Assembly (NCBI GenBank): GCA_023014485.1
Contig: JAJOZX010001000.1
Span: forward strand, 343,501-407,500
Length of the DNA: 64,000 bases
From: Bathynomus jamesi
Lineage: Eukaryota > Arthropoda > Malacostraca > Isopoda > Cirolanidae
Direction: 5' to 3'
Below are positions 1 through 11,263 of this stretch, piece by piece; position 1 is the first letter of the stretch; each line of letters opens with the position of its first letter. A program made the position numbers and the translations under genes. Below the pieces are notes generated by a model. The model saw nothing but the letters and a program-made list of their open reading frames with translations. It made no database searches and was not told where the DNA came from.

Positions 1-87
1 CCACCGATTTTAATTTGAATCAGTTAGTGGACATGGCAATTCACGTGATTAAGGTATTTTTTTTTTATTTTTTTAATTTTGGATAAC

Positions 88-928
88 GTTTTAGGTTAGG
101 TTGTTTTAGGTTAGGTTGTTTTAGGTTAGGTTGTTTTAGGTTAGGTTGTTTTAGGTTAGGTTGTTTTAGGTTAGGTTGTTTTAGGTTAGGTTGTTTTAGG
201 TTAGGTTGTTTTAGGTTAGGTTGTTTTAGGTTAGGTTGTTTTAGGTTAGGTTGTTTTAGGTTAGGTTGTTTTAGGTTAGGTTGTTTTAGGTTAGGTTGTT
301 TTAGGTTAGGTTGTTTTAGGTTAGGTTGTTTTAGGTTAGGTTGTTTTAGGTTAGGTTGTTTTAGGTTAGGTTGTTTTAGGTTAGGTTGTTTTAGGTTAGG
401 TTGTTTTAGGTTAGGTTGTTTTAGGTTAGGTTGTTTTAGGTTAGGTTGTTTTAGGTTAGGTTGTTTTAGGTTAGGTTGTTTTAGGTTAGGTTGTTTTAGG
501 TTAGGTTGTTTTAGGTTAGGTTGTTTTAGGTTAGGTTGTTTTAGGTTAGGTTGTTTTAGGTTAGGTTGTTTTAGGTTAGGTTGTTTTAGGTTAGGTTGTT
601 TTAGGTTAGGTTGTTTTAGGTTAGGTTGTTTTAGGTTAGGTTGTTTTAGGTTAGGTTGTTTTAGTTAGGTTGTTTTAGGTTAGGTTGTTTTAGGTTAGGT
701 TGTTTTAGGTTAGGTTGTTTTTAGGTTAGGTTGTTTTAGGTTAGGTTGTTTTAGGTTAGGTTGTTTTAGGTTAGGTTGTTTTAGGTTAGGTTGTTTTAGG
801 TTAGGTTGTTTTAGGTTAGGTTGTTTTAGGTTAGGTTGTTTTAGGTTAGGTTGTTTTAGGTTAGGTTGTTTTAGGTTAGGTTGTTTTAGGTTAGGTTGTT
901 TTAGGTTAGGTTGTTTTAGGTTAGGTTG
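88..928. repeat. 15-bp telomere-like minisatellite array
   Basis: About 56 head-to-tail copies of the unit GTTTTAGGTTAGGTT, that is two TTAGG pentamers plus a variant TTGTT pentamer. Only two single-base slips are visible, near 664 and 720. TTAGG is the ancestral arthropod telomere repeat, so this is either an interstitial telomere-like satellite or a variant subtelomeric array. One minus-strand frame stays open and reads NLKQP repeatedly; this follows from the unit length being a multiple of three and is not a gene. Confidence 0.95.
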
Positions 929-1476
929 GGCCAATTTTGTTTTTCGATGTTTTGTATTAATCTGACTTTCAAAATCTTCAGAAACCACTCGTTTTTGTGA
1001 TTCTCCCCACCCAAAAACTCCCGGATAATATTATTATTTTAGAAGTAGTAGGAAGATGTAATGGCGGGGTTGTTTAACCACCTTTGTGATATCAGAGTTA
1101 TATGACTGAGGGGACCTACAGCATTACGTGGAATCCGAACCACGGGTCGCTACATCATATACAGTAGATGCAGAGGCGGGCTCCAAGCCAACTACTCTCC
1201 AGACACAATGTCGCTCAACTTCGCTGATCGCCGGGAAGCAGTGTTTCGACATTAGTTCAGTAGTAGTAATAGCAGTAATAATAGTATTATATTATTATTA
1301 GTTTTGAACTTATAACTTCATTTTTATATTTTCCAAACCACGTACACTTTTCTATTTTTCTTTTCTATTTTCACTCTTCCCTTATCCCTTTTGTCACCTT
1401 TTTCCTAATCCCACTTCCTACCACCGGTCCCATTTTCTTTATAAACTTGCTACTATCTATCCCTCGTCAGTCTCAC
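929..1476. other. Intergenic stretch without a gene
   Basis: AT-rich sequence with a short (TAA/TAG)-rich run around 1260-1300. The only recognisable item is the SINE fragment at 1107-1142. No coding potential is seen on either strand. Confidence 0.6.
1107..1142 (-). repeat. tRNA-SINE fragment
   Basis: About 34 bp match the second tRNA-like monomer of the SINEs at 20678-20957 and 35386-35654, around the B box read as GGTTCGGATTCC on the minus strand. The similarity stops abruptly on both sides, so this is a short relic. Confidence 0.55.
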
Positions 1477-4400
1477 TCAGGGTCGGCTTAACCATTAGGC
1501 TAACAAAGCTGTACCCTTAGGCTCTCATACTTTTTAGGCTCTCATACTTTTTAGGCTCTCGAGTTTAGGCCCTAATTTTTATATCATAAATCCTAAATCT
1601 TTATCACGAGGTTGGTTAAGTAATATCATACAGTATATAACTGCGTAACTATACCTTCAGAAGTGGAAAATAAGATTTTTTTAGTTTGTTGTTTTTTTTT
1701 TTCTTATATCTGATGGTGTATTTATTGTCGATATGTAATTATGATTTTCATCCATTTTTGTATGATTGGCTTCAAATAGTTAATCTGTTTCCAAAATTGT
1801 TTTTTAGACGTTGGGAATTTGGGCCTAGTGTAATGATTGTTCAGCATGTCGAAAAATGGGGGGATGTTTTGTTTGATATCAGTGGTTAATTTGTGCCGGA
1901 ACGCACCGGAACGGCGTTTCGACACTTATATTTAGCCTGACATTTCTTTTTGTACAAAATATTTCTTACACCGCCGAAAATATTTACCGATTAATAGTCG
2001 GAGCATGAGCACGCTAAACAAGCACGGCAGCACGGCCCTCTTAAAGTAGGAGGCCTAGGTGTACACTGTACATATCATTTGGTAAATAATCCTGGAAGGA
2101 AATATTTTTTCATTATTCATTTCAATATTTTACATTTTCTAGAGATTTTAGAGGCATAGCAACCTTTTGAAATAAAAGGAGAAATTTCAGAGGTTTCTAT
2201 CAGTTTCTATGTAAAGTACGAGTACTGTTATTTTTTTGTTCTTAAGGTTTATTAAATTGTGAAATTGATCATAAAGAAGGATGTGAAGTCGTCTTCTTTC
2301 TCTTCGCCCGTTCCCGCCTCTATGCGGAGTCGGCGTTTCTGACCAGCCTCCTCCACACAGCCCGGTCCTGGGCTTCTTCCTCCGACAAACCCTTCTCCCT
2401 CAAATCGTCCCTCACCTTCTCCATCCACCTTCGCTTCGGTCTGCCTCTCTTTCTCCTGCCATGCACCTCCATATTCATCGTTCTCTTACCCACATAATCT
2501 TCGTCCCCTCTCATCACATGTCCATACCATTTCAGTCTACTTTCTTGTATCTTCCTCGAGATTTCTCCAACCTTTGTTGTGCCCCTTATCCTTTCATTCC
2601 TTACTCTATCCAACCTTGTCACTCCGCAGCACATCCATCTCAGCATTCTCATCTCCGTTACATCTAGTCTTTTCTCATGATCTTTCTTTATAGCCCAAGA
2701 CTCAGCCCCATACATCATAGCCGGTCTTACCACAGTTTTATACACTTTTCCCTTAACCCTTGCGCCTATTCTTCGGTCACACAACACCCCTGAAACTTTC
2801 TTCCAATTTTTCCAACCAGATTGCACTCTGTGTGTTATTTCTGTGTCCAGCTCACCGTCCTCAGCCACTGTCGATCCCAAGTACGTAAACTTACTTACTC
2901 TCTTTAACCTCGCTCCCTCTAAACTAATTTCTGAGTCTTGATTTTCGTAGAACCTCAGGTACTCCGTTTTCTTTCTGCTGATTTTCAACCCTCTGTCTCA
3001 AAAGCCCTCCTCCATTCCTCCAATTTTCTTTCTACTACTTCTCTCCTGCTGCTGCACAGAACAATATCGTCTGCAAAGAGCATACACCAAGGGGATTGAT
3101 CTTTTATCCCCTGGGCCAACACATCCATAATCAAAACAAAAAGGTACGGGCTCAAAGAAGATCCCTGATGTAGACCAACCCTCACGGGGAACCATTCCGT
3201 TACACCTACACTACTCCTAACCTGGGTCCTTGCTCCTTCATACATACTTTGCACCAACCCTAACGTACTTCTCCGGCACACCTTTCTCTCTCATACACCT
3301 CCAAACCTCCTGGCGTGGCACTCTATCATATGCTTTCTCTAGGTCGATGAAAACCATGTGCAGTCCCTTTTGTCGCTCCCGGTGTTTCTCCATCAACTGC
3401 CTCAGTGCAAAAATCGCATCAGTTGTTCCCCTACCTGGCATAAAACCCAACTGCTCTTCCCCCACGGTTGTCTCTTCTCTTAACCTTTTCTCTATAATCC
3501 TTTCCCAAACCTTCATCGTGTGTGACATAAGCTTTATTCCCCTATAATTTCCACAATCCTGGATGTCCCACTTCTCTTTGTAGATAGGTACGAGTGTACT
3601 ATCCCCCCACTCCTCCGGCATTTCCTCTTGTTCATATATCTTCTGCATCAGATCCCACAATAGATCTATGCCCTCATCTCCCAAACAATTCTACGCCTCC
3701 ACTGGTATCCCATCCGGTCCCAATGCCTTCCCCTTCTTCATTCCTTTCAACGCCACCTTCACCTCCTCCCTACTCACCTGAAGTTAACCCTTGATTTGGG
3801 ACACCATCTTCAAAAAACCCTTGGGTTTTCCTCATTTAACAGATGTTCAAAATAACTCTTCCATCTATCCATGATTTTATCCTGATCCTTTAAGACCACT
3901 CCCTGCCCATCCTTTACCTGTTTAATTTGAGTAAAATCTTTACTCGCCTTATCCCTAGCCTTCGCTATTCTAAGGATCTTTCTCTCTCCCGCCGGTGTCT
4001 CCAACTCTTTATATACTTCATTCATCGCCTGCGCCTTGGCTCTTGCCACTCCCTTCTTCGCCTCCTTTTTCGCCTGCCTATAGCTTTCTCTATCCTCTTG
4101 TCTACCAGATGTGTCGTGAATACCTAAAATACTGTAAATATATTTCACACATACTAAGTGTATGAAAACATTGGATGAGGTGTGTTAAATGAAAAAACGC
4201 TATGAAATAGCATCTCAGAAGCACCCTGATAGAAAATTTTCTTTGGGAAGACCACCCAAACGCCCCCAGTAGGAGGGGGAAACTACTTCCTGCAACCTCC
4301 GCACTCCGTGCACCGTGCCCCTACAGGCCACGGCGCTGCTGTGCGCCTCGCTCGCTGCGCGGACTCTGTGGGCTGCTTCGCAGCCTTTGCCTCCGACTCA

Positions 4401-4692
4401 TTAGCATTCCACCACTTTTTTCTTACAAGTTAAGCACTGTTTGATATCACACTTTAAACACTTTAAAGCCCGGAAGGAAGAAATCATTCTCTATTTGAAA
4501 TGTATGCTGTTTTTGCTGTTTTTCTTTTTTTTTTTTATGTACATCGCTTAGATTTTTCTTAGTTGTTAAATTTGGATAAATATACATTTCTGTTTATTTC
4601 AAGTTTTTATGAATTATATACAATATATAGTACATATATAGGCCTTTCCCTATTATTAGCCTTAGGTCCCTCACAGCCTTAATCCGGCCCTG
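1477..4692. mobile_element. Probable hAT DNA-transposon relic carrying a LINE
   Basis: The left edge begins CAGGGTCGGCTTAA and the right edge, read on the minus strand, begins CAGGGCCGGATTAAG. This is an imperfect terminal inverted repeat of the CAGGG type usual for hAT elements. Subterminal sequence on both sides is rich in TTAGGC/CCTAAGG motifs. The 8-bp flanks do not match, so a target duplication is not preserved. No transposase frame remains; the interior is largely occupied by the minus-strand LINE at 2287-4148 and a GC-rich block at 4290-4400. The pairing of the two ends is my inference. Confidence 0.45.
2287..4148 (-). pseudogene. RTE-like LINE, 5'-truncated reverse transcriptase
   Basis: Decayed non-LTR retrotransposon read right to left in four open segments (4148-3810, 3684-3238, 3281-2985, 2988-2320). 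The order is the linker upstream of RT (MDRWKSYFEHLLNEE), RT fingers (GNYRGIKLMSHTMKVWERII), motif A (FIDLEKAYDRVPR), GLHQGSSLSPYLF (motif B), the catalytic FADD box in MLFADDIVLC, then a C-terminal domain with YGAESW and RLKWYGHVMR. The endonuclease is missing, so the copy is 5'-truncated, and frame changes near 3690-3800, 3260 and 2987 prevent a single product. The C-terminal WYGHVMR segment and the short 3' end suggest the RTE group; clade assignment is from memory of the family. It would have copied its own RNA by target-primed reverse transcription. Confidence 0.85.
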
Positions 4693-5049
4693 CTTACACC
4701 TGATGAAAAGGTGTGAGTGAAGCTTTTGCTTTCAATAAGTCTATTTCTTACAGTGGCTTTATTTCCTTGTAAAAATCTTGTATGGTAAGAAACATCTTCC
4801 TCCGCTAATCGCTAAAATTAAATAAAGTGTGAACGTTTTGAAGAGTTGCCAAAAAGGAATTTTCATGAGCGAGAAGCTGAGAAATTTATTGCTCAATGTT
4901 AATTTAACGTTTCTGAGATACACTGCGATCTAAATCGGTTATGCCTTTATATTTATAAAGAAAAAATTAAACTAAATTAAACTCTACTAAATTAGAGTAT
5001 TGATACCATTAAAACTCATTTGCATTGCTATTTGTATTTCGTTAAGGGG
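4149..5049. other. No gene; GC-rich block and AT-rich spacer
   Basis: Positions 4290-4400 form an unusually GC-rich block (CTCGCTCGCTGCGCGG) inside the proposed hAT relic, whose right end is at 4692. The remainder is AT-rich with no readable frame or recognised repeat. Confidence 0.5.
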
Positions 5050-5300
5050 TCGTCGTGTCAAATTTGTTGTATGGGAATGAGACTGTGGTACGGCAAGTAT
5101 GATGAGAGCTGTTGAAATGGATAGCCTGAAATGTATGGTGCGAGTAAGAAGGATTAAAAAATGAGAAATGAATAGGTGAGGTGATGCGGTGTGATAAAGT
5201 CCTTGGAAAAGAGTGTGTTGAGGTGGCTTGGTTATGTACGTATACAGGATAGAGAAACGGGTAAAAAATAAATATGTACCTACAGGGAAAATATGAAGAG
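5050..5300 (+). pseudogene. Fragment of a LINE C-terminal domain
   Basis: Broken frames read LLYGNETVV, then RAVEMDSLKCMVRVRRI, and finally VLRWLGYVRIQDRETGKK. That order (YG.E, VEM..LR....V.R, LRW.GHV) is the C-terminal domain downstream of reverse transcriptase in RTE-type LINEs. Several stops and shifts are present and no RT motifs remain. Unlike the LINE at 2287-4148 it is on the plus strand and is diverged from it. Confidence 0.45.
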
Positions 5301-5614
5301 ATATCCCAGGGCCTGTTTGAATATACGAAAGGCTTGGAATAGCTTTTAAATTTTTCTTGCGAGTGTGTAGTTATTTTTTTAATTTCACGTGTTTAATTGT
5401 GATATTCATCCTATATACATTACATATAAACTCTATACAATAATACCATTAAAAGTTGTTACTATGTAACATGATTTGAAGACTATCTTATCACCTGTTA
5501 ACATTAAGGGCACCTCAACGTACATTGTTTTACCGCAGCACAGTTTATTCATTATGAAAAGAAATAAGGAAAGTTCGTTGGTTTTTCTTGACTATTGACA
5601 CACATTTAATTAGA

Positions 5615-5615
<1 letters not shown>

Positions 5616-5653
<38 letters not shown>
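5616..5653. repeat. (CA)n microsatellite
   Basis: An uninterrupted run of about 19 CA dinucleotides. The 300 bases to its left (5301-5615) hold no recognisable feature. Confidence 0.95.
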
Positions 5654-5655
<2 letters not shown>

Positions 5656-5693
5656 AAAATCCGACTGCCTTGTATGTATGCCTTATATGACCC

Positions 5694-6229
5694 CAGGGCG
5701 TCAAGTTCCTATTTTTTCCTACTTTCCAAAAAATTACTATTTCCTATTTTCCTAAATTTTCCTACTTTTTCCTATTTTATCGGCTACAGGACTTGGAAAA
5801 GATGAGAAAACTGCACCAAAAAGTTTCGATTACAGAAGAGTTCGTGCCTTGCTGACTATGAACAAAAAGTGACAAAAGTGCAGCTTGTTCTTAAGAGGAT
5901 GTGCCCCTGTTTTTGAAGAGCTTCTGACTAATCTTCAGAAGCGCAGCCCAGCCCAACTATTCACTTACTCTATGACAGTGTGTGTGAAACACTCCTGAAG
6001 CTCCTGCCCAGGTTCATGAAGCAAGAAGCAGTGAAAGGAATATGTGGTGTTAACCTGTCATCGGTTACTAGTGAATATCGAAATCATCAGCTTGCTGATA
6101 AGGACCTGGTCATCGCTGATGCAACAAGAAAGGTTCTATCTACATTGAGGCCTGAGCAACAGAAGGTGCCTGTTCGGAATGAGGTCTTCTTTAAAAAATA
6201 TTCCTATTTTGCTCCTATTTTTTAAAATT
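5694..6229 (+). mobile_element. Degenerate DNA transposon fragment (hAT-like?)
   Basis: The left edge starts CAGGGCGTCAAG and continues with repeated TTCCTATTTT motifs; the right side shows the same TTCCTATTTT motif at 6200-6220. Between them a decayed frame reads VQLVLKRMCP at 5878 and then an 81-codon open stretch (5980-6225) with LLKLLPRFMKQEAVKG and DLVIADATRKVL. I recall similar blocks from hAT-related transposon proteins but cannot place it with certainty. The right boundary abuts the heptad array at 6240. Confidence 0.4.
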
Positions 6230-6239
6230 TGATTCCTAA

Positions 6240-6470
6240 CTGAATGCCCAGTTAGATCAACTGAATGCCCAGTTAGATCAACTGAATGCCCAGTTAGATC
6301 AACTGAATGCCCAGTTAGATCAACTGAATGCCCAGTTAGATCAACTGAATGCCCAGTTAGATCAACTGAATGCCCAGTTAGATCAACTGAATGCCCAGTT
6401 AGATCAACTGAATGCCCAGTTAGATCAACTGAATGCCCAGTTAGATCAATTGAATGCCCAGTTAGGTGGC
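6240..6470 (+). repeat. 21-bp minisatellite encoding coiled-coil heptads
   Basis: Eleven 21-bp units. Ten are near-identical and the last diverges into LNAQLGG. In the frame of the following ORF1 each unit encodes the heptad LNAQLDQ, with leucines four and three residues apart, a classic coiled-coil pattern. An in-frame TAA sits at 6237-6239, directly before the array, and there is no ATG, so the original ORF1 start has been lost. Confidence 0.93.
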
Positions 6471-7206
6471 TTGTCGGGAAGGTTAGATAGAGTTGAGGAA
6501 GAGGTTAAAGTTAGTCCGAGAGTAGTAGATATCGAGGGATTTAGAGAGGTTAAAGGTGGAGCTAGGCCGCATACGTTAGGTGATAGGAATCCCCCCCTAT
6601 CGAGGTTTCGAACCCTTTCGCCCATTTGGAAAGGGACGTGAATGAGGGGGAAACTATTTTAATTGGGGACTCTTTAGTGCGCCACATGGACAAAGAGTTC
6701 GTTGAACGGCATCCAACCAAGAGGAGGAGGGTCTGTCTCCCAGGGGCCAGGGTTGACAGAGTTAGAGACGAAATGGATAGGATTGACGTTGCCTCCCGTC
6801 ACTCAATGTTGGTGACGATGGTAGGAGGCACGACTCGTATAGGCCCGATACGAGAGTGCCTGACCTTTTGGAGAGATATAGGGGGTTAATTAGGTCCCTG
6901 AAGGCGAGGTCAGATAGGTCTTTAGTTCTAGGTATTACCCCTAGGCACGGGTTGGGTCTTAGAATTACGTCAAAAACAATATTTTTGAATAACAAATTAG
7001 AAGAGATTTGTGCTGAGGAAAATGTACCCTTCGTAAAGCTGTGGTCCGAATTCAGTGATCCTAGCCTTTTTATAAAAGATGGGGTGCATTTTAATGAAAT
7101 GGGTAAAGCTAGGTTAGGTAGGTTAATAGACGAAAACGTGCGAAAGCTGTATAGGTCGAAGCCTTCTTTAAACGTTGTGGGTCCGGGGAACGCGGGCCCG
7201 ACGTGA
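6240..7206 (+). pseudogene. CR1-like LINE ORF1: coiled coil plus SGNH esterase
   Basis: ORF1 of the LINE whose ORF2 follows. The N-terminus is the heptad array (about 77 residues), then a charged linker, then an esterase domain of the SGNH hydrolase fold. ILIGDSLVRHMD holds the nucleophile Ser block, TMVGGTTRIG sits where the Gly/Asn block lies, and IKDGVHFNEMGKARL carries the Asp-x-x-His block. Esterase-type ORF1 is known from CR1/L2-group LINEs and is thought to serve RNP or membrane association. Two frame changes break it, near 6600 (beside a C7 run) and near 6850. It ends ...GPT at a TGA overlapping the start of ORF2. Confidence 0.8.
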
Positions 7207-10006
7207 TAAATAGTTTAAAACGCGGGCCCGTGGTAAAAAATAACTTAAACGTCTTTTATTGTAACGCGCGTAGTATTAGAAATAAATTAAATGAATTTAA
7301 GGCGATAATTTATTCCGGCAACTATGATATAGTTGCTATCACTGAAACTTGGTTAAATACCGTGACTCGGGACTTGTTGGGGGAACTTGATATACCGGGT
7401 TTTAAACTCTTTACTAATGATAGGTTACATAGGTTTGGTGGAGGCGTTTTGCTGTACATTCGTAATTCCCTTAGGGCTATCGAGGTTAAGTTAGATTTTC
7501 CGGCAGCAATTAATGCGATATGTGTTGAAGTTAGGGCGCGTAGTATTAGTTTTAATTTTGTTGTTGTTTATAGACCTCCCGTTCAACCCCTCGATACAGA
7601 TACTAGATTTTACTCACTTCTTGGTAATTTTATTGACAATCGGAATAGTATAATTGTCGGAGACTTTAACTGCCCTAATGTTAATTACGAGAATTTTACT
7701 GGTAATGAGGAGGGTTTGAGATTGGTTGAGTTTATGGACGATAACTTTTTACGACAGATAGTTACCGAACCAACGCGCGGTGACAATATTTTAGATTTGG
7801 TGATGACGAACGGCGAGAATATAGTCGAAGGTTTAGAAGTAGGCGAGAGTTTAGGATGTAGTGATCATCAAATTCTTAGGTTTAAGTTATTGATAAAAAC
7901 ACTCAGGATAGTAACGTAATAGAAGTCCCTGATTTTCGTAGGGCTAATTTTGATAGTTTTGCGGATAGGATGAGAGTAGTGGACTGGGATAACTTATTTA
8001 TGGGTAATGACACAAATTTGCGTTGGGTGGCGTTTAAAGAAAGTTTTAGGAATATTGAAAGGGAGTTTATTCCTCGTAGGCCCAAGCGCGCTAGAAATCG
8101 TGGTAGGCCGAAGTGGTGGACTAGGGAAATAGGCGAGTTCATAAACGAGCGTAATAGAGCGTATAGACTTAATAAGCGCAATGGCACGGCAGCTAACTTT
8201 AATAGATATATCGAGCTTAGACGTCAGGTTAAAAGATCAGTTAGGAATGCCAAGCGTAATTTAGAGATACTTATAGCTGCGGATAGTAAACATAATCCAA
8301 AAAAGTTTTTTGAATACGTAATAATCGTAAGCCGGTAAAAGATAACATAGGCCCTCTAGTGGATGTTAATGGCGCTTTGGCTTCTGACGCTCAGGCGATG
8401 GCGGGTATTTTCAATAACTTTTTTGCGACAGTTTTTACCGTAGAAGACGTAAATAATGTCCCCGACGTGGACGATATCGTTCCATTTAGTAGCGAGACTA
8501 TTTTGGAAAATAACTGTTTACGAGGCTGAGATTGCGCATTATATCGATAGGCTAAAAGTTAGCAAGGCTCCAGGCCCTGACGCTTTTTATCCCAGACATT
8601 TGAAAGATTTGAAAGACGTTATCGTAGGCCCCTTAACGAAGATTTTTAATCAGTCACTCGAAACGGGGATTATTCCTGAAGACTTCAAATTAGCTAACGT
8701 CACGCCTATTTTTAAAAAAGGCGACCGCGCAGTAGCTAGCAATTATAGGCCCATTAGCTTAACGTCAATTGTCGGTAAACTTTTGGAATCCGTAGTTAGG
8801 GATCGTATCATCGATCACTTAGAAAGTAGAGATTTGATTAATAGTAGTCAGCATGGGTTTCGACGCCATAGGTCTTGTTTAACTAATTTGTTAGAATTTT
8901 ATAACGAAATAGTGCGCGAATACGATAGGCATAGAGCAGCTGACGTTATTTATTTAGATTTTAAAAAGGCGTTCGATACAGTTCCGCATAGGAGACTAAT
9001 TGCGAAGGTCAAAGCGCACGGTATACGCGGTCAGGTAGCTAACTGGTTAGAAGAATGGCTTCGTGCTAGGAGACAGAGGGTCGTAGTTAATGGTAGTGAA
9101 TCGGGGTGGTTAGATGTAGGTAGCGGTGTCCCACAGGGTTCAGTGTTAGGCCCATTGCTATTCGTAATTTACATTAACGACATAGATGTAGGATTGACTA
9201 GTAACGTGTCAAAATTCGCGGACGATACTAAAATAGGCGGTAAGGTTGTTAACGAGGACGATAGAAATAGGCTCCAAGACGATGTAAATAGGATTATGGA
9301 GTGGACAGATAAGTGGCAGATGCAATTTAACGTAGACAAATGTAAAGTTTTGCATATAGGTTCTCGCAACAATAATTACACGTACACGATGGATGATAGG
9401 GAGTTAGCGAGCGTTGACGAGTAGATTTATACGCGTAAGGATTTAAAGGTTAGGAACCAGTGCCTGGAGTCTTGCGCAAAAGCTAATAGGATGTTAGGCT
9501 TCATAGCGCGTAATTTCGAATTTAAATCGAAGGATATTATATTGCCCCTTTACAAGTCCCTAGTCAGGCCTCATTTAGAATATGCGTTCAGTTTTGGTGC
9601 CCGTACTTGCGTGAGGATATTGATAGGTTAGAAAGGGTTCAGCGTCGTGCCACGAAACTATTCCGTCATTGCGCGCAAGCCTTATGAAGATAGGATTAAA
9701 GAGTTAGACCTGTATTCACTCGAAACTAGGAGATTAAGGGGGGAGCTTATTGAAGTTTTCAAAATCGTTAATAACATCGATAACGTAAATTTTGACAAAT
9801 TGTTCACTTTCGATAATAGTAATACTCGCAATAACGGATTTAAGTTGCGTGGCAGACGTTTCATTACTAATATCGCTAAAAACTTCTTTACGTTTAAAGT
9901 AATTGATAAATGGAATAATCTTCCCGCGTCAGTCGTTCATTCTACCAGCGTTAATATGTTTAAGAACCGTCTTGACAGACATTTTAAAAATATTAACGTT
10001 GTTTAA
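7203..10006 (+). pseudogene. CR1-like LINE ORF2: APE endonuclease and reverse transcriptase
   Basis: The endonuclease domain (7230-7919) shows the APE motifs in order: NARSIRNK, TETWL, VVYRPP, VGDFNCPN and CSDHQI. A linker follows (7970-8338), with GRPKWWTREI. The RT domain (8530-9424) has SKAPGPDAFYP, NYRPISLTSIVGKLLE, SQHGFRRHRSCLTNLL, motif A YLDFKKAFDTVPH, motif B GVPQGSVLGPLLF and catalytic FADDTKI. The C-terminal segment (9430-10006) includes LDLYSLETRRLRGEL and DKWNNLPASVVHSTSVNMFKNRLD. Frame changes lie near 7920, 8330-8450, 9424 and 9600-9650, so it is inactive but otherwise full length. The 3' flank 10007-10569 is untranslated. Confidence 0.92.
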
Positions 10007-10569
10007 AATAAAAAAAACAAGTTAGCAACAGGAGCTCTGGTGGTGGTGCTCGAGGATGAGTCTGTTGACGATAATGCCAGCTTGTGACATGCCAGCGTGT
10101 GATGCCAGCAATAAAAATTAAAAAAAAAAAAATTAGACTAACACGAACGTAGATGTAGCTCGTAGCGTAAACTAACCCACTTTTTGTTTAACTTTACCTT
10201 TTTTTTTTTTCTTATCTCCTTACTTTGCATGTCTGTAACTCTTTTCTTGCATGTTTGTAGTTTGCATGGTATGACAGTGAGTTAAGACTGTGTTTGCATG
10301 GTTTGTAAGCGTTCTTATTTTACTTCTTTTCATCTTTCACCCCTCTCCTATTCTCTCCGACTATTTTTCTGACTTGTCGGCAGTGGCCGGCGGATGATGA
10401 TGGTGAGTTTTTTTCTCTTTTTCTGAATGAATGTTAACCCACGAGTGATAGGTGTTCCTCCTTACTTAACCCCTTATTCTCTCTCTTCTCTTAACCCCTA
10501 CTCTTTCCTTTCTCTCGGCTAACCTTAGAGTGGATCTTAGGGTCTTTGTTAGCCTTAGCTTCTGTAGAA
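10007..10569 (+). other. 3' untranslated region of the 6.2-10 kb LINE
   Basis: No reading frame. It holds short A and T runs (10010-10018, 10110-10130, 10198-10212) and ends just before one and a half copies of the heptad minisatellite unit. I treat it as the LINE 3' UTR because it joins the ORF2 stop directly; the exact LINE end is not marked by a poly(A) tail. Confidence 0.5.
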
Positions 10570-10600
10570 CTGAATGCCCGGTTAGATCAACTGAATGCCC
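10570..10600 (+). repeat. Stray 1.5 copies of the LINE heptad repeat
   Basis: One full 21-bp unit with a single change (CCCGG for CCCAG) and ten bases of a second, in the same orientation as the array at 6240-6470. It lies immediately 3' of the LINE body, as expected for a tandem (head-to-tail) element junction or for insertion of one copy into the 5' array of another. Confidence 0.85.
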
Positions 10601-10727
10601 TTGATGATTGGTTGATTGGTTAGGTTAAGTTGTGATATTTTCGTTAGTTTAAACGAAAATGACAAGAGCAAAAATACATAATAAACAGTTTGGTCATCCC
10701 GATAATATGTAAGTACCGAATTGTCTT

Positions 10728-11263
10728 TTATGCTTTGTTTTCTATTTGTTGTTTTGAAGTTTTCACTTTGTCCAACTTACCTATAATCATTTTTCGTTCA
10801 GTATGTTGATCAATCCAGAACTCCCATTCATCATTCGGGATTTTCTCCACCTTAGCGCATTTACACACTTCTTTTACGAGAACCAGAGGCATAGCACTTG
10901 CAGCAACACGTGTCAAATAAATTTCTGAAGGAATCATATTTACTTTGATAAGTGTTGGAAGATCTTTAACTCGTGGGATATTTTTTAAGTTCTTGTCCCT
11001 TCTCAATTAGTCTCTTTACCTTAATTACTATGCTTTTGAAGTAGATTGTTGGAATGGAAGCACGGATATAGTATATTATCATTCACTTCTTCTGCGATAA
11101 TTTCGGCGTATTTCTGAGTGCTAAATGTTGCAGTAATGAGCTTATGTTTAAGATAAGTTTTGAATACATCCTCACAAGTTGGTATTTGGTTGCCAGGAAG
11201 CTCTGCTGGCGTTCCGAAAACAGAATGCTTCACTTTTTCTCTCGTTATACCAGAAGAGGCCAT
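10728..11263 (-). pseudogene. Divergent relative of the unclassified transposase family
   Basis: Two minus-strand segments. The first (11263-11021) starts MASSGITREKVKHSVFGTP and contains PTCEDVFKTYLKHKL. The second (11006-10728) contains KNIPRVKDL, VCKCAKVEKIPNDEWEFW and RKMIIGKLDKVKTSK. The order of a short Cys-x-Cys block, then E/D-W-E-x-F-W and an IG-x-x-D motif parallels residues 80-130 of the frame at 12297-12716, so I place it in the same family, at low sequence identity. Only the N-terminal third is present and no terminal repeats are visible. Confidence 0.45.

Noticed and set aside
710..988. Open minus-strand frame of NLKQP repeats
   Set aside because: Pure product of a 15-bp satellite whose length is divisible by three; no gene signals.
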